Shown here: positions 44,804-56,094 of the stretch, in pieces
How positions within the stretch are numbered: the first letter of the stretch is position 1
How the letters are laid out: every line of letters starts with the position of its first letter
Assembly: GCA_033439265.1 (NCBI GenBank)
Contig: JAVTVX010000027.1
Location: 11,175,001-11,239,000 of the forward strand
Direction: 5' to 3'
Length of the DNA stretch: 64,000 nt
DNA from: Dillenia suffruticosa
Lineage: Eukaryota > Streptophyta > Magnoliopsida > Dilleniales > Dilleniaceae
Translations under genes and position numbers: made by a program
Notes under the pieces: model-generated
What the model was told of the DNA's origin: nothing
Seen by the model: only the letters and a program-made list of their open reading frames with translations
Database searches by the model: none

Positions 44804-47576
44804 ATGGCGTCTATGTTTCTTGTGGGTTTGGTCTTGACATTGGCATTTGGATGTGTGTCCGCATCAGAAGAGCAGAAGTTTGTTGTGACATTGGATCACT
44901 CCAACTTCTCTGAAGTCGTGGGCAAGCAAGATTTCATTGTTGTTGAATTCTATGCTCCCTGGTATATATCCTAATCTCCCTTCTTTTTGAAAACTTGTAT
45001 GAATATTCTAGTATTGCTCATTCAAATTTTGGATTGACTGATTCCGAAATGTGGGATTTTCTACACATCCCATTTATTGTCTTATTTACAAGAAATCTGT
45101 AACATTCCCACGAACTCTACCTCTATAAACATCAAAAATACTTGTGGGGATTGGGCAAAAAAACCCCCTTTGAATGAGAAACCCATAAGCATCCATGTTT
45201 GTGGAAATGGCAGAGAAATCCAAAATTTATATGTGTTTCATTTTTATTCGATTAGCTTTTTTGGCTCTGATTTGGGGGAATGTGTCTAGTCATTCACGAT
45301 TCTATATATGACTTGTTTTCATTTGATATTTGGACTAAGTAAATATATTATATTTTTGTGTTACGCAGGTGTGGTCATTGTAAACATTTGGCTCCAGAGG
45401 TGATTACCCCTTTTTTCTTTAATTTTGAAATTTCTTGGGTTTTTTTTTTTTAAATATTGATGTTTGGGGTTTTTTTATTTTTAGTACGAAAAAGCAGCAT
45501 CAGAGTTAAGTAAGCATGATCCGCCAGTCACTCTAGCAAAAGTTGATGCCAGTGATGAGGTAAACAAGGACCTGGCAACAAAATTTGAAATCCGAGGGTT
45601 CCCCACAATCAAAATCCTAAGAAATGGAGGAGAGAGCGTCCAAGAGTACAAGGGTCCTCGTGATGCCGATGGAATTGTGTCTTACTTGATTAGACAAATG
45701 GGTCCTGCAAGTAAGGAAATCAAATCCTCGGAAGATGCTGCCAAAGTCATTGATGCCAAAAGGCCCTTCATTGTAAGCACTCAACTCATCCTATAATCAT
45801 TTTTCTTTTCGACCCTGGAGACTAGAGACCCTACATACGGGGTCGAGGAAATATTACGCGTAGGGTATGGCGGTGCGGGTTCCTGTTACCATTCTGCCAA
45901 ATGGCTCGGTGGTGCATGTAATCTTTATTGATGTATAAATTGCAATTTTTTTATAATTAAAATGTCATGGATATATGGTTTAAATTTTCCAATGTATAGG
46001 TTGGAGTTTTCCCTGAATTCTCTGGGGAGGAATATGACAACTTCACAAGCCTAGCCGAGAAATTGCGGTCTGATTATGGTTTTGCTCACACCAAGGATGC
46101 CAAGGTCCTTCCACAGGGTGAATCAGATGTTAAGAAGCCAACAATTAGGTTGCTGAAACCATTTGATGAACTTGTAGTTGATAGCCAGGTAAAATCAGAT
46201 TAGCCCAATACACTCCTTACATTGCACAACACAGATTCTTTTAGCAAAATCCAGTCTGGCCGACAATTTCCATTGTTTGTCTTGGAAATCTTGCAGAATT
46301 TTGACATTGATGCAGCCAAGAAATTTGTTGAAGAGTCTAGTGTGCCTTTGGTGGTTGTTTTTGACGAGGATCCAGTTAACCAACCGTATTTGATGAAATT
46401 CTTTAACACCCCAAATGCCAAGGTAAATTTTCTTCATTTTACAACCATAATGTATCTCTAAAATTTCTATCTGTTCTAATGGAAAACCATCCAAATGGCA
46501 GGCCATGCTGTTCCTGAACTTCAGCCATCCAAAGATTGATGCATTCAAGTCAAAGTATCAAGAAATTGCAGCCACCTACAAAGGCGAGATCGGCTTCCTT
46601 TTGGGTGACCTTGAAGCTGCTGAAAATGCTCTCGAGGTTGTCATCTTTACAGGCACATTGAGCAGTTGCTTGTTTTCTCAGTTGACAGACAATTCGTACT
46701 CTTTTCCTTCTGACCTTTTCTTGGGATGTACAGTACTTCGGACTGAATAAGGAAAAGCTGCCTTCAATCTTAGTACAAGACAAGGATGAGCAGAAATATC
46801 GCAGGGAAGAAGTGGAGCCCGACCACATTGCACCTTGGATCAAGGAGTTTAAGGTGATTCTTAATCCTCCGATCCAGGGCTCTTTCATTCTGCAATTTAC
46901 GGTGAAATTTGCAGACTAAAGATCTGACTCGCTTCATTGATGCAGGCTGGCACCTTGAAACCATTCATCAGGTCTGAGCCTATTCCTGAAGTCAATGACG
47001 AACCCGTTAAGGTGGTGGTTGCTGATAGCCTTCAGGACATGGTTTTCAACTCCGGAAAGAATGGTATCTGACTTGCCTTCTATCTTTTATTTTTAATTTA
47101 TCTAGCTTTTCCTTGTATGAATGTGTTCCACTGTTCTACAGTTCTACTGGAATTTTATGCTCCTTGGTGTGGACACTGCAAGGCACTGGCTCCAACCTTG
47201 GAAGAAATTGCTATTTCCTTGCAAAATGATCAAGATGTTGTGATTGCTAAGCTGGTAGGAGTTTCATTCCTTGCAATCCTGTTAAACTTTCTTGCTGGAA
47301 CTCTCCTTTCGAATTGCAAGTACTGAGAAATTTGGAACCTTTGTTTTTTTCCAGGACGCGACTGCCAACGATTTCCCAAAGACTACCTTTGCAATCGATG
47401 GTTTTCCCACAATGTACTTCATATCTGCTAGTGGCAAGATTGTTGAGTATGAAGGCAATAGAACAAAGGATGATATCATTGAGTTCATCCAGAAGAATCG
47501 CGATCCAATTGTCAAAGCAGAAGCTGAAAAAGATAAAGTAGAAAAAGTAGCAGATTCCGGGAAAGATGAGCTGTGA
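44804..47576 (+). CDS. PDIL1-1: Protein disulfide isomerase (PDIL1-1 type), 10 exons, complete
   Basis: Exons 44804-44961, 45369-45399, 45485-45772, 46000-46188, 46297-46422, 46502-46636, 46734-46853, 46946-47063, 47142-47254 and 47355-47576 join in frame with GT-AG introns to give 499 residues, the family's usual length of about 500. Residues 1-20 form a signal peptide ([20 protein letters not shown]). Domains run a-b-b'-a'. The two thioredoxin domains each have WCGHC (Cys54/Cys57 and Cys398/Cys401). The last four residues are KDEL for ER retention. N-glycosylation sequons include NFS at 34-36 and NFT in exon 4. The enzyme forms and reshuffles disulfides in ER client proteins. The first active site is split by intron 1 between Trp and Cys. 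No defect seen. The specific symbol is by overall resemblance to the Arabidopsis protein. Confidence 0.97.
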
Positions 47577-47885
47577 GCAAGGTGGTTAAATTCTGTTCAG
47601 TTTAACCTGTTTTGGGAATGTGGATCTAGGGTTCAATGTTTTCTAACTCTAGTTAATTTTGCAGAAAATGGTTCCTTTTCAAATTCATGGGAAATGCCTG
47701 TGTAGCAGCAACGTTGGCCACAGACACATTCCATTCAAGTTCTTCAGTAGTTTTTGTTGAATAGTTTGACTTTTTTTTGCCGGGGGGGGGGGGGGGGGCG
47801 TATTAGAGTGACTTAGATTTGCATCTTGATCTGAATCAAAGATAAATTCTGTTTTGTGAGAACATTCAAATTTTAGTGGAATGGA

Positions 47886-47930
<45 letters not shown>

Positions 47931-50900
47931 GTTGAGATTGTCCATACTTAGTTTGGTACTCCTGCTTCATTGCTCGTCATATAATGCTAGCAGTGTTGCT
48001 AACTATGTCTCTGCAAGATGGCAAGACTGAAGACACTGCTGCTGCTGCTGCTGCTGTAGTTTTTTAGTTCCAGTAGATATGACTACTTTAAGTTTATTGG
48101 CCAAGAAATAAACCACTTTTCAAACTTGGCACAATGATTCAAACTAATTACAAGCCCTATGCTGTCACAGTGTAGTGGCCTGGATTGATAGTTGGTGCCC
48201 CAAATCACTCCAAACTGTGGTCACCAAGTCTAGATTAAAATACAAACTTGTGTAAGCCATGCCACCAAGAATCATGTGACAAACCCTATGATGCTATGGA
48301 TGTCCTTGAGTTGGGTACAGATATTGGTCACATTGATGTAACTCCATCTAGGCTTTCCTGTAAGTATTACCAGGTTTGCCAGCATATCATGTTGCATTTC
48401 CAGGAAGTATTTCCTGGTCATATTGGTCATATTGCTATAGATGCCGTGTTCTAATATTCAGCTTAGCTGAATAAGTTTAGCCGAGATTGTGTCTTTCCAC
48501 TCCTTCAGATGATATGATGGTTCAATCATTTCCTTCTTTGGTTCCAATGTGATAGCACCGGGATTTGCTATTGTCTTGGCCATTTTTATTATAATTGGGC
48601 TATACTTTTTTATATTTTTATGAAAATCTAACCATTCAATCAACTCATAATAAATCTATAAAATAAGAGATAAAACTTCTACAATAGTTGTTATATTTTA
48701 GCGTGCTGAATAATTCAACACCATTTGAATTGGAGTATGAACGGCGCATCCCAAGGAGCCAATAGTCGGCGGCTTAATGAGTGTTGATGTTGGTTGCATA
48801 ATCAACGTAACTATGCACTTCGCATTGATATGATTGAAATTTGACCAGACTCTGTCAGCAGCATATTTGAATTCCGCTGCAAACAAATCGGCAAAGCATG
48901 AGTCTACAACCATCTTCTTCCTCTTTTGATTTTATTATTAACTTTTGCAAACAATGGATTTCAATTCTCTGTAGCGGATTTGGTGATTGCTAATCACCCC
49001 ATTTTTTAGTAATGACTATTTTTGTCATTTATCTCTTGCAAATGTTGCATCTGATGGGCCTCTTGATGAGTGTATGTTTGAATGTCGCAAAAGAGTCTAT
49101 TTGAGATCTACTAGCCATTCAGAGGAACATTTTTGGTGCTCACCAGAACAGTCATTTCGTGACATGGTAACAATAAAGCAAGATTAGGAGCACGAACTAC
49201 TGTGCCCACAAAAAAATTAGTAGTACTCTTTTTGCTTACAACACCTGTTTCTTGCAACACATTGATCACTGTAAAAGACAATTGAGAGCAAACTTCTGCT
49301 CACAAAACAGGCTTTTGGCAATGAAGAGGTCACAGCCAAGCAAAGTCTCATTTTCTGAAAATGTTAATTGTAACCGATAGTGACAACAAAAACATGATTG
49401 TGAGTTACTGGGAGGCTACTGTGAGCAATTTTTTTCTCACAACTGTACTTGATCCTTGCAGTGAGGGGCAACGGAAGCACCCCAATTAAGCTGGCATTGT
49501 CACGTCACTGATTGAGCCAAAAGGAGAAACAAAAGGAATGGCCTAAGGGCACGATGACCTTGATGATGAACCAAGTTCCTACCATATGCTTAAGCTTCTG
49601 GCCAGGCATGGGAAACATTTGATTTTCATAGTCTTCTTGTGCCCCTATCATGTTAACAACCCAAGCACAGATTGATGGCATTGTTGCTAAATTGAGGTCA
49701 ACCTTGTGCCCCTTTAACTTTGTTACTCCACTTGTTTATGGCAAATGGACAGTAGTTGACTTTTTCATATAGTATATATCATACTTGATTTCAAATCCTC
49801 CTATTCCACATGTTTAGAATAGAACGAAGGATTTTCACAAATTATCTTAATAAGCTGAAAGAATTTCAGCAAAGGGATTTATCACATTGGAACTTGCTCT
49901 TGAATTTCTTGATGTTATTGCTGTATGTGAGCTCCTAGCAGTTCTAGTGAGATGCTGAGATCAAGCACTAAACCAACATTTCTTCAAGCTAAGGCTGGCC
50001 AGGAACATGAGCACGAACCACCAGATGGGATCGCACCAATTGGTTCGAATAACCTAAGGACATTTGTGAAAAATGTGTAATAATTTACCCCAAAAAGATT
50101 ACTTTAACAAAATTATTCCTACAAAATTTACTCCCACAATTTTTTTTCCCAAGACAAATAGAGGGGAAAGAATAAGTCATCCAAAAGAGAGTTTTTTCTT
50201 TTAAAAAAAATTCATGTTATTTATAATAATAATAATAATTGGTTTTTCCCATTTCTTTACCAATCCTTGAGTAGGGGTAAATATTAACATATCTTAACTT
50301 AGGAAAAAAAGATTATTTCCCAAATACACTTAAAAGGGTAAAAATTGAGAGGACTAGTGTTTTTGCTCATTTCCTTTCCTCCAACACATGTTCTAGAGGG
50401 TATTGAAGACACTACATTCACTCCCCACGTGAACAATCCTTGCTTTTTGCAGTTTTAAAGAAGTAGAATCGAGAGCTTATCATTCTTGCTTGTATATTCA
50501 ACACAGAGGCATTGGATCAAAGGCAAGGCAAAGAAAGCTGCAAGATGGGAGACAGTATGTTCTTTCCCGCAGCAGCTGTAATCTCTTTGCTTCCCACCCA
50601 AATGAAGTAATCATTAGTATGACAAGTGAATGAATAGCATATGCAATTTTGTTTGTACCTAACCATGGAAAAATCATGAAGAGTGAAAAAGGAACATACA
50701 AAGGTTATAATTTCTTTAAGAAAGATAAGAAGACAAGTAATTAAATAGACAACCAATATTAGGCATGGTGCTGGTTGTAAAGAGAAAAGGAAATGGATAT
50801 AAAAAATAAAAAATAAAATCCCCATTCCATTAACCCCCCGGTAGAAGAGGTTCTCATTTGATCATGACCTTGCCTAGGTTAAGTTGTGGAATAACCCCAT

Positions 50901-51420
50901 GCTAACCAGCGCAAACCAGAATTTTAACAAAAAAATGCAGCATGGGATAGATTTTACCTTCTCAAATTCAAAATCGAAGGCAGCAAGATGTTTGATATAT
51001 AAACAATTGGACTGTACCATTGTCTTTTTGGTGAATTCAGGGGATATCGAATGGTGAGATTCCAATAAAAACTGCATTCACCACCTCTAATATATTGGAA
51101 CTCTTCAAATTTGTACACGTTTTTGCAAGGAGATTGGAAGGCAGAGGAGGAAACCGTCTAATTGTGTTAGGATTTTTTTTTTTTTTTTTTAATGAGGGGG
51201 AGAGAATGAGAGTGTTCAGAATAACCCCCAATTCCCTCTACTCTTTAAAAACCCATCCCATCATTAGTTTTTGATGAGACAAGAGGAAGAAATGTTCCCT
51301 CCCCTTCCCTACTCAGAACTCCCAAATCTGTGGACTGGTCCCAAATTGGGCCAAGCTCGTAAGAAGTAATCTCTTCAGGACATTAGATGCACTCATCTAG
51401 AAATGAATGAAGAATGAGAT
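47577..51420. other. PDI 3' region and intergenic spacer with microsatellites
   Basis: The PDI 3' untranslated region runs for a few hundred bases. It is followed by a G run at 47782-47798, a (CT)n tract at 47891-47928 and (CTG)7 at 48036-48056. Beyond that I see no gene, RNA or transposon I can support; scattered short ORFs are not protein-like. Confidence 0.5.
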
Positions 51421-51424
51421 TCTG

Positions 51425-52909
51425 TTAAGTTTTACTAGAAATAATATCTTGTATACGATCAGCAACAATCCCAGCAACAATCTGAGAAGAGAATCTCCTA
51501 ATCATGTCTTCCCCAGCCTTCCTACCTTTAGCCTCAGCCTCCACAGGATTGCTCATTAAATGCCTCATCAACCCTCTCAGCTTTTCAGTAGATGGCTCAG
51601 CCCATACATGGCCTTTGAGCGGTTCATCTATTACTTCACTCATTCTATCAATAGGCAATGGATAGCAATTCTCTTCAGACAAGTACTCTGTTGGCCCTGA
51701 CCAGTTTGTAGCAATCACCGGTAACAACATTGCCATGGCCTCAACAATAGGTCAACCCCAACCCTCCCCCCGAGATGGAAGCACAAATGCATTCGCTGAC
51801 TTATAGATCCTTGGCAAATCAATTTGCGCAACATGGGTGTGGATGACATAAACTGGAGCCCAACCGTTAACTGGCTTTTCAACTCCAAGGTCAGACACAA
51901 ATTTCATAATCTTTGTACTGAAATCCCGGTCAGAATGATATGCATTCACTAGGAGATACAGAACAACCTCATCAACTTTAGAGAATTCCTTCAGATATGC
52001 TTCCAACAGCACATCCCAACCTTTCCTGTACTCCCACTTAAAACAGACAAATTCCTTTGTCTTCAAATTCACATTTGGCAAACCCGTGCCTAAAACTAAT
52101 CCACCCAGAGAGGCAAGGCTTATTACTTCATACTTCAAAGGATTGAAAAAATCCACATCAACAGATTGAAAGACCTTTACAACCTTAGAAGGGTTCAACT
52201 TCACTTTCCGTAAATGTGGATATATGAAATTCAGAGGGAACCCAGACATAATCCATTTTGTTACACCGTTGAACTTGCTCTTCACTAACCCTATCAGTCT
52301 CAAGTATAGTACGACCAATCACTGACATGAAATCCTCGTATTCACCAGGTGGGCATGGAAACGTTTGAACCAATCGAGGGTACCGATCACAGGCTCAATA
52401 TGGCAAATCACTATAGTGGAATTTGCCTACAATCAGTTTGATAAAGCTCATAAGCCAAACTTTTCATATTTTCAGGTAAACCTTGCCAAAAAGCCAAACT
52501 CTCTAAGTCACCATGCTGTTCAATACCCAAATGAAAAAGTGGGTTTTGAAGTAGTCATTAATTGCAAGTAATATAAGACCATGCTTCTGAGCTATACCCA
52601 CCACCTGAAAGGAAAGGAGCCATCCATAGCACACAATAAGGGCGATGCTGAAGATGCTTCAAATTCAAATTTGTTGATGGGTTTTGATCGAATTTAGGAA
52701 ATGAATGAAGAAACCATCTCGATTTGTAAAATAAGGTTTTGCGTATCAACCGGTGACTCTTGTAAAGGGTTGTTTTGGAGGAAGAAAGTGAAATTGCTAG
52801 AATTACAATTGAAATGGATAATACCCAAAAGACAAAAGACTTCCACTAGATAATGCCTCCCAGATTTACTTGGTTTTAGAGAATCAAAGAAAGTTTCTAA
52901 CCTCACAAT
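51425..52909 (-). pseudogene. GT-B (family 4-like) glycosyltransferase pseudogene
   Basis: Minus-strand blocks follow a known plant glycosyltransferase in order. First comes a hydrophobic N-terminal segment (VFCLLGIIHFNC, about 52840-52790). Next is HRPYCVLWMAPFLSGGGYSS then EAWSYI (about 52650-52575), followed by HGDLESLAFWQGLPENMKSL (about 52510-52450), TFPCPPGEYEDFMSVIGRT (about 52365-52310), VWVPSEFH, FKWEYRKGWDVLLEAYLKEF (about 52050) and LPSRGEGWG. A TGA (51754-51752) follows, then PIVEAMAM and TNWSGPTEYLSEEN. Relatives have GWGRP at the stop, so CGA became TGA inside the E-x7-E donor-binding motif. Frameshifts occur near 52730, 52580, 52430, 52370 and 52200. It resembles the Arabidopsis At3g10630-type protein. 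The acceptor is unknown. Confidence 0.8.
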
Positions 52910-52959
52910 TACAGTAATTAAAAAAAAAATTCAATCAAAAGTTCGGGATGGATTGCTTT

Positions 52960-54367
52960 AGATCAACTCAACTCACGCAGTTCTTAGTTCCCATTACTGG
53001 TTGGAGAGAGCTTTTTTCCTTCTCCATCGATCTGTTGCATCTGGTAGGGTTTCAGAATCCTCACTCACTTGGCTCGGGCCAGGAAGAGAGAGAGAAACAA
53101 AATTTTCTTTTTCCTAAAATTTCCTCTTCTAGCAAGAATCAATATAAATACCGCATATGTTTTTGAAACAAAGAAATATTTAATCCTCACAAAATTAAAA
53201 TTCCTCCCTGAAACTCTTTAAATTTGTTATAAATGAAAGGCACTTTCGTTGGATGATTTATTTTTTAAAAGAGTCGATAAGAACTTCGTAGAAGTGATCG
53301 TGTGGTGTTTCAGAAAACCGAGGCCGAGTAAAGTGGGGGGGGGGGGGGGTAAATTTGCGATTTTCAATTCATAAAGTTATTAATATAATAATAATTTTAA
53401 TTTTTTTATATTATAAAATTCTATATTAAAAATATAACTCAATTAAAAAATTATAAATAAAATAAATTATAAATTATAAAAAAAATATAAATAGGTTTAT
53501 ATATATATTTTCATTTATAGTGAGGCTCGAATCGAGACTATTATAAAATGGAGAGGGATTTGTATTATTTGAATTGAAACTCATTAACAAATAGGTTTAT
53601 GTATTACAACTAAGTTACTTGAATAGATTAATTCGTTATATAACATATTAATTATCTCAAATAATATATTTAATTAATAAATTATACTTATTTTTTATAA
53701 ATTAATTCTTAATGAAAATGAAATGATATGACAAAATAATATTTTGTAAAAATATAAAAATATTAAAAAAAAAACGTATAAATATAAAAATATGAGAATT
53801 TATATATAAATTTTATTTACTTTATAGAAATAATAGAATAGTTATCACAAATATATTCATTAATTATAAGATATAATATAAAAATAAAAATTACAATTAA
53901 ATAAATAATTTATTAAATATGAAAAATATGAAAATATAAGAAATATAAAGATTTTTATATAAATATTAATTAATTAATTGTGTTAAGTCGTTTAAAAGTG
54001 TAAATTTTTTTTTTAAAAAAGAGGTAAATATTAGTGTTGAGAAATTCGTGTACATCATATGATTTTAATACAATTTTGAACTTTCAAAAAATATAGAGAT
54101 TATAAATTGTTATGTTCGCAATATATAAAATACAAACTGACATATCAGTTACACACCAATTTTACGGTAATGAAATTGAAATAACATTATGAAATTTTTT
54201 TAAATTATTGATTTATTAAATTTTTTTAAAAAATTTTAAATTATTTTTATAGATGTTTGAAATTATAAACTATTTTTTTAAAAAAAAGTATAATTTAATA
54301 AAGAGGAAAGAAGCTTGGGGATGCGGGGCCGTTATGTGCATATGTGATGAGGATTGGGGGCGCGAGG
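52960..54367. other. AT-rich intergenic sequence
   Basis: A G run lies at 53335-53350, then very AT-rich sequence with many short ATAAAT runs. No gene or repeat structure that I can support. Confidence 0.5.
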
Positions 54368-55369
54368 GAAGGAAATAGAGCTTTGTAACGAAATAAACAA
54401 AAAAGAAATTTAAAATAATTTCGCATGGAAAAAAATTCTCTTTGTAACTCTTATTTGTCACGGATTGAACCCGTAGTAGACTATATCGCGAGTTCAACCT
54501 GCGATATCTTCCCATGGCAATGTGGCAGGGAGGGAGACAGCCCCCGCGGTAGTGGGTGGCAGTGGGGGAGTGATGTAAACCCGTTGGGTATAAAAACCCT
54601 AAAACTCACGAACAAGTTAATTTAGCCCAAAAATCGTTCCAACGAATTATTTGAACTCGTGAAATTAAAACCCTCAACCCTTACCCTAAAAGAGGAAGAA
54701 CCTAAGATACATGATCTTAAACCCGTTTCTCACTAGATCAAGAACCTTGATATAAAGATAGAATGAATGACGCCACAATCTAGATGGTTCGAAACCTAGA
54801 TTGATAAGTCAAAAAACTAAACAAGACTCATATCTTGAATAAGTTCAAAGTTCTCAAAAAAACAAGACCTGTGTGAAAAATCCTCACAATTTATTAATTC
54901 TCTCCAAAGTGTTATTTTTTTACACAATGTATAATGACCTATTTATAGTCTAAAGGTAAAAACTTAATTGACAACTAAAATTTTAGTAACTCTCTAAACA
55001 ATAAAAAATTAGGAAACTAAATATAAGTTACAAAAAAATAAAAATTAGAAAACTAAATAAATCAAACTATTTTGACCAAGTTTTATTGCTATTTTTCTTT
55101 ATTTTCGTCCTTCCTTGGTTTTTGGTAGTTTTGGACCTTTTATTTTTCCAACTAGGCTTGTATAAGCATAATTAAGGCCCCTTTTGGTTCTTCATTCATT
55201 TGGATTTCAATTTCTTATTGTAAAACTCTCTAAATTAAGTTATTCAGTACTTTTTTGGATCTTTTAACTCAAACTTTTGTTACTGGTTCAACTGGAACTT
55301 GAGTTGAATTTTGTAAATTTTTTGCAGTCTTGATGATCACATCAGGGAAGGAGCGAACGAGAGGCTCGT

Positions 55370-55720
55370 GCGGCTGTGGGGGAGGGAGGGAGAGGGCTTC
55401 CGCGGCAATGGGGAGGGAGGGAGAGGGAGGGGTGCCGCCAGGGGGGAGAGAGAGAGAGAGAGGAGTGCCACGGGGAGAGAGAAAGAGAGAGCGAGTGAGG
55501 GAGGGCACAGCACCATCAGGGGAGGGAGAGCACAGTACCACAGGGATGGAGGGAGAGAGGAGCGCAGCGCCACGAGGGGGAGAGAGGGAGAGAGGTGCGT
55601 AGCGCCGCGGGGGAGGGTGAAAGGGAGAGCCCAGTGCCAGGGGGAGGGAGGAGCACAGTGCCGCGGGTGGAAGAGCGCAGAGCTGCAGGGGAGGAGTGCA
55701 ACACCACGGGTGGAGGAGCG
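55370..55720. repeat. GC-rich, strand-asymmetric GGGAGAGA block
   Basis: The plus strand is nearly all G and A in stretches, with recurring GGAGAGCGCAGT(G)CC(G)C-like phrases (GAGCACAGTACCAC, GAGCGCAGCGCCAC, GTGCGTAGCGCCGC, GAGCACAGTGCCGC). These look like a degenerate minisatellite of about 40-60 bp. Open frames occur on both strands as a consequence; I do not treat them as genes. Confidence 0.6.
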
Positions 55721-55736
55721 CCACCGTGTGGTGTCT

Positions 55737-55900
55737 TGAAGACGCTACAAGCCTTATCGCGTTTTGGAGTCACGACAAGCCTTGTTGCATCTTAGAGTCG
55801 CAACAAGCCTTGTCGCGTCTTAGAGTCGCGACAAGCCTTGTCGCGTCTTAGAGTCGCGACACACCGTGTTGTGTTTTGGAGACGCAACACATGTGATGCT
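55737..55900. repeat. 28-bp tandem repeat with internal palindromes
   Basis: Five clear units start at 55737, 55765, 55793, 55821 and 55849; a decayed sixth starts at 55877. The consensus contains GTCGCGAC and GACAAGCCTTGTC, both palindromic or nearly so. It sits just inside the right inverted end of the Mutator-like element. Confidence 0.9.
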
Positions 55901-56094
55901 GACACTTAACTTTTTCATGGATTTAACTCGCGATATAACCTGTCGTGAATTTAACTTGTGACAAATATAGGTTACAAAGAAAATTATTTTCCATCCGAGA
56001 TTATTTAAAAAAAATTTATTTTGGTTTATTTCGATACAAAGCTCGAAGGAAATAAGTCAAGTCGGCGTTTGAAGATTGTGAAGTAGAGACATGT

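Larger units (their letters stand above)
54378..56044. mobile_element. Non-autonomous Mutator-like element with long terminal inverted repeats
   Basis: The left end 54378-54499 and the inverted right end 55921-56044 match over about 120 bp (GAGCTTTGTA(A/T)CGAAATAAAC outermost, ATATCGCGAGTT innermost). A perfect 10-bp duplication GAAGGAAATA flanks it (54368-54377 and 56045-56054). TIR length and duplication size fit the Mutator superfamily (8-11 bp). The 1.4-kb interior has no transposase. It holds AT-rich sequence, a purine-rich block (55370-55720) and a 28-bp tandem repeat (55737-55900). Capture of outside DNA is possible. Confidence 0.85.

Noticed and set aside
52365..52571. 68-codon plus-strand ORF
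   Set aside because: It is the antisense shadow of the glycosyltransferase pseudogene, whose minus-strand reading gives recognisable protein.
55269..55724. 151-codon Pro/Leu-rich minus-strand ORF and overlapping Gly/Arg-rich plus-strand ORFs
   Set aside because: All frames are open because the DNA is a GC-rich low-complexity repeat; there is no protein-like composition or conserved motif.
55737..55900. Direct repeats with palindromes that look like a CRISPR array
   Set aside because: The units are contiguous with no spacers, the context is a plant transposon, and no cas genes are present.
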